A DNA stretch of 64,000 nucleotides from Epiperipatus broadwayi (lineage: Eukaryota > Onychophora > Udeonychophora > Euonychophora > Peripatidae), in NCBI GenBank assembly GCA_028023455.1, contig JAQFVV010012395.1:7633998-7697997 (forward strand), written 5' to 3'. Both the position numbers and the translations under genes were made by a program. Within the stretch, counting starts at the first letter, position 1. The number at the start of each line of letters is the position of its first letter. Shown one piece after another: positions 59,974 to 64,000 of this stretch. The notes below the pieces were generated by a model. The model ran no database searches. It worked only from the letters and a program-made list of their open reading frames with translations, and had not been told where the DNA came from.

Positions 59974-60955
59974 GTAATTTAAAGTTAATTTTTTTTATTA
60001 AATTAATAAACTATAATTGAATTCATACTGACATTAAACTTGTTTGTCTATTGATATTAATATAGTAATAAAAATAAGGTCAATTTCCCTGCCTGCAGAT
60101 AAGTGAAACCTCTCATTACTGCTAAAGGTTATGCCATATTATAATAATATTTTCTGTGTTAAAATGTATGTGACGAATTAATTTTTTAAAACCTTATTTA
60201 ATTTTCTAGCTAATAAAAGCTAGATACCTAATTGCAAAACAAAATAAAATGGACGTTTATTTTGGTCATAAATAAGTATAAAGCAAGCACAAATTTTTTT
60301 TAGAAATCATCAGGCAAAATATTGGCCAGACCGAGACTTTATTAGAACCTCCCTTTATAGATGTATCAGGCTATACAATACTTACAATGGCAGGAAGCTT
60401 ATAATGGTTTTTTCAAAAGGCAAAATGCCTGTAGATAGATATAATTGTAATCACTAAAATACAATAAGGTTGATGAACTAGAGTCAATTTTGTATAGCTA
60501 CAAAAGCAAATCAGATCTTATTTGAAATCTTATTGTGTCTGAATTTTTAAGCCATTAATTTAATTAGCATACTGGGATAATGTAGTGGAATTCACGTGTA
60601 TTTCTTTTTTTTGAAAAAAAAAAAAGCAAATTCATGAACATTTTGGTTCATTGCCATTTAGTATTTATTAACTTCACTACAAACTTATGTTATTATTTCT
60701 AAAGTTGACAATAGATGTAACTACGGTTTATTAATGTAAACAAGGAAATCAATATTGCTCATTTCTTTTAATTCTTCAGAAATTAAACGTATAATTAAAG
60801 ATGCAAAATTTTAGCTTTTGATAAATATATATATATATATCTGAATAAGTAAATTAGATTAAATTAAAATCTTGATATGTTGAATGTGTCCTCGGAAAAC
60901 TGCACTGAAAATCAATCCAACCACTAAAAAAAACTAGTTGCCTAGAAACTGATAT
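59974..60955. other. Intronic DNA, no feature recognised
   Basis: AT-rich; nothing supported. Confidence 0.5.
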
Positions 60956-62136
60956 AATGCGATACACTCTGGCTTCTCCTATCTCGGAGTTAGGAATCTT
61001 TCAGTCACTAAACCCAGAGACCTGTTAACCTCCGTCTCTTCCCTTTCCATTCCCTACCCTAAATTTTCCATCTTCTTCTCACTCCTGCTCCTTCTTATTT
61101 CCACAACAGTATCTTTGTCCGACTCTATGGTCTTTAGATCTAAATTGCCCTTATCTTTTTTCCAAACCCAGCATAAAAACCAAGAACCCACTTTCTATAT
61201 AATCACTTTGTTTATATTTATTCTACCACAACATTATTTGTACTCTGTTTGTAAGCATTTACATTCAATTAACAAATACCTAATATTTTCTATGCCTTCC
61301 TTACACAACTTGCACTCTAAATCAGCCACATTTCCCCATTTATGTGTATATTTCCTTGTTGCTAACGATCCTGTTTGAGCCTTAAACAGTAAACTAATTT
61401 CCTTGATATTATCATAAATTAACTTGCACCAAATGTTGTTTATTTCTGTATATATTTAACTCTTTTTACACTCTATACTGATTCTTTATTTCTTCAACTG
61501 CCTATTTTTATTAATGCATGTATTCTTCTATCCTATTCCTTGCCACTATAACACTCAACAATTCTCCTAATACAATTATCCCACCTTTTGTATAAGTATA
61601 CTGACATAAAGTCTTTATCAAATCTTCTGAATATCATACTAACTTTCTCATCCATCTTGTTGTCTGTCCTTTACTCATAACCAAGTTAAATACTATTCTG
61701 GCTATTCTCTTATTATTAATAAATTTGCAATCTTCTAAACATTTTCATTTTGCTTTTTGCATCTCTCATATAAAAACTTGACCATCCCATTTTTCCTTGA
61801 ATTGCCTCCTTTGTCATTCACACATCTGCATTTAATGCATATCTTTCTACTTCTCTTTGTACTTTTTCTAAGTAATCTAACAACACATAATGCATCTTAC
61901 TATATGTTAACCCAACTACTGCCACTCTTTTCCATACAATTCTAGTTACATCACATTTATTATATGAAAACACTGTTAATTTCTTTATCAATCTTTTTCT
62001 TTTCATTGTTTCATTTATTAATTTTTTTCTCAATTATCCAAACAATTTCCCCGATTACTTAAGGTGATTCCCAAACAGTTATATCTATTCACCACATTTA
62101 ACTTCATATCCACCAATAAAAAAATTTTTTTTTCAG

Positions 62137-62366
62137 CAGCATTTATCATCACATGATCACCATAGATCTAGGTGCAGTGCTCTCAGATCCAAGGTTTCTC
62201 ACCGACAAAGGCCACAAGCCAGAAACTTGTCTGGGAATATTAGATGAGTAGGCACTAGATGGGGATTTTATTCACAAACTTTCTGGCATCCATTGATTAT
62301 TTTGACTTGCACTGAGTAGCAATACATATAGAGAGTTTTACTTCTTTTAATAACAGCATTTGTCAT
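62137..62366 (+). mobile_element. Foldback family A copy inserted in the LINE
   Basis: CAGCATTTATCAT (62137-62149) and CAGCATTTGTCAT (62354-62366) are target duplications with one mismatch. The uninterrupted LINE copy at about 27690 has one CAGTATTAATCAT at this place. The insert starts CACATGATCACC, lacks most of the left arm, and keeps the hammerhead region and the right arm. Confidence 0.85.
62187..62245 (+). ncRNA. Hammerhead-like RNA, decayed (family A)
   Basis: Same 59-base frame as 3170-3228: AUCCAA/UUAGAU, stem II GGC/GCC, GAAAC, UUGUC. The core CUGACGA is changed to CCGACAA, so it should be inactive. Confidence 0.7.
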
Positions 62367-62690
62367 CATTACTTTGATTTCACTTCACTAAAATTTAATA
62401 CCCATCTCTTTACCCACCCTTGCACATGTCTTCAGCATAACTTTCATATTTTCTCTATTTTCTATGCAGATAAGAACATATTATCAGTAACCAAGACCTG
62501 ATAATATATACTCCCTTACCATCTATTAATGGTATCTTTACTCCCTTTCCTAATCTTTCTACTGCTCTCTCCATTTCTCTCAAATATAACAAAAACAAAA
62601 TAATTACATAGAGCATTTTTGCATTAGTTTCACCCCACTTTTAACTCTAACTGATTCTATATTTCCTGATAGGTATATGATTATAAAAGT

Positions 62691-63429
62691 CTAGTGAAAA
62701 AGCCACTTAATGTTTGTTGAATTTCCTTTTTTTGAATTGAGAGGATAAATGTGATGCTTTAAAATTAAACAATTGAGAGGATGATATGCTTAGAACATTC
62801 AATTCTCATAAACACTCCTATTGTTTAAAGAAATCACGTGATTAGAATTACACATCTTGTAGCATTATAAGATTGTAAAAGCTGATTATCTTTTATAAAT
62901 TAATGAATGTTATTGATTAGTATTTGACTTTTTAAAGGTGAGACATTCTATTAATTAAAAAAAAAATTAACAGATCAATTCCACTTTTATATTTTAGTAA
63001 ACTGTATTTCCCAATTCTTCAGATATTTCAAAGATTCTACTATTTGAACTCAGTCACCTATTTGTAGAGATATAGATGTGGTAAAAATAAAATTATTGTT
63101 AAATAGTAATAACAGAAAGTTAAGTGATCTTAAAGTGATCAGTGATGTACTTGTTATCCACTTTGTTAAGGTCATACTGAATAATTTTGACAGCCAAGAC
63201 AAGATCTGAGATTAAGGACTATTTCTTTGGGGTAATGATAAAAATAGCTGCTTAAACATTATAAATTTTTAAAATTTATTTCCATATTTTAATTTAGTAA
63301 AACATTATGACATGTTTTAAATATCAGTACAAGATTTGGAGTTTTAGGAATAATCTTATTGGCCCCCATCTATGAATAAGACTATGCATTTAATCTTTTT
63401 TTTTATTAAGGAAAATACATACAATTACA
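62691..63429. other. No recognisable feature
   Basis: AT-rich; nothing supported. Confidence 0.5.
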
Positions 63430-63900
63430 ACATGAATCTTTTAGTTTATAATCATTACCAATTCTTCATTTATAGCTTGGCTCAAATCCTCTGAGCAGAA
63501 GGCTCATTGTCTAGGGGTAAAATTTGCAAATTTGCACTCAAGTATCAACATAGAGATGCTCAGGCGCTAGTAGGCGATCTCTGTTTCTTAGCCTGTCTAT
63601 AGTCTCTCTAGACACCATCCATGGTTCAGGATTGTCCTGTCTAAAGACAAGCCTATTTCTTGTTAGCCACATGGCATATAGTAGAAATATTGCCTCTCTC
63701 ATTGTGGCATATTTGCGATTCTTTAGAGCTTCACTTATTGACAAGATGTTCTTATCAGAGATCATAACTCTTGTTGTGATTTTCTGACTGATTTGTGCTT
63801 GATGAGAACAATTAAAAAATGTGTTTGATCCTTTCATCTTCTAATTTCATTTAATTCTTTTATCACCATTTTGAGATAATATATTTTCCACTCATTTCTT
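63430..63900 (-). mobile_element. LINE C-terminal fragment (family Z, copy 3)
   Basis: Minus-strand frame 63837-63538 encodes NTFFNCSH, then SEALKNRKYATMREAIFLLY, AMWLTRNRLVF and later ETIDRLRNRDRLLA. The AxFLLYAMWxxRN block corresponds to FILYALWYIRC in the copy at 18440. It is the tail region after the RT zinc finger, better preserved here; the RT itself is not in the window. Confidence 0.65.
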
Positions 63901-64000
63901 TATACGTTCATCTACATTAAAATATTGAACACTTTCAAAAGTCTGTTTTCCCTAATATTACTATCATAAAAAATAAAGAGTTACTACAGCCATGGCACAT

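Larger units (their letters stand above)
60956..62690 (-). mobile_element. CR1/L2-like LINE, 3' fragment
   Basis: It aligns along its length with 26536-28000 of the fuller copy. Shared peptides on the minus strand: KRLIKKLTVFSYNKCDVTRI, VWKRVAVVGLTYSK, and the EKVQREVERYALNADV block that the other copy has in altered form. It is truncated at its 5' side near 62690. A family A foldback has inserted at 62150-62353. Confidence 0.82.

Overview
The window is a stretch of AT-rich animal nuclear DNA, most likely from an invertebrate. It has long introns, long microsatellites and many non-LTR and Penelope-like retroelements, and no bacterial operon structure. It is dominated by one split gene on the + strand. 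Ten confident exons between 17739 and 59973 encode ten LDL-receptor class A (LDLa) modules. Every exon is a multiple of three bases long and every intron interrupts a codon after its first base (phase 1), so the exons join into one open frame of 404 codons. A possible further exon lies at 4020-4076. Neither end of the gene is in the window. The module mix, including a 4-cysteine LDLa in the last exon, recalls large modular extracellular proteins such as LRP-type receptors or the protease Nudel, but no protease, EGF or beta-propeller domain is visible, so I give no symbol. The species cannot be named from this; an arthropod or a mollusc would both fit.

The introns (68 bp to 9.5 kb) are packed with retroelement debris. 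(1) Three copies of an RTE-like LINE lie at 1-1412 (-), 9511-14140 (-, split by an insertion) and 19271-21890 (+). (2) A CR1/L2-like LINE with an SGNH-hydrolase-like first ORF lies at 26536-30960 (-), and a 3' fragment of it at 60956-62690 (-). (3) Three fragments of the C-terminal region of another LINE lie near 18.6, 57.5 and 63.7 kb (-). (4) There are two Penelope-like elements (PLEs): a head-to-head palindromic pair at 10187-13784 with a 17-bp target duplication, and a decayed single copy at 51030-52300. (5) Smaller items are a Ty3/Gypsy integrase remnant (15.4-16.3 kb), a probable solo LTR (52809-55047) and two copies of a tRNA-derived SINE.

The most interesting signal is a set of foldback and direct-repeat elements scattered through the introns that carry hammerhead-ribozyme-like RNAs. 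At 3170, 24149, 38733 and 45004 the conserved core (CUGANGA, stem II, GAAA, then a UH cleavage site) and complementary helix I arms can be paired base by base. Partial or decayed versions sit at 2197, 22158, 22241, 38620, 40518, 52259, 62187 and in both arms of the PLE palindrome. All four non-palindromic full motifs (3170, 24149, 45004, 62187) are on the same strand as the LDLa gene, so they would be transcribed inside its introns. Hammerheads are known in PLE terminal repeats. Here several apparent MITE families look like PLE-end palindromes, and one small foldback (15575-15762) shares its termini with the PLE pair.

A technical point: 12484-12499 reads AGATCGGAAGAGCGTC, the start of an Illumina adapter, replacing the sequence found in the other arm of the palindrome. 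This is very probably an assembly or polishing artefact.
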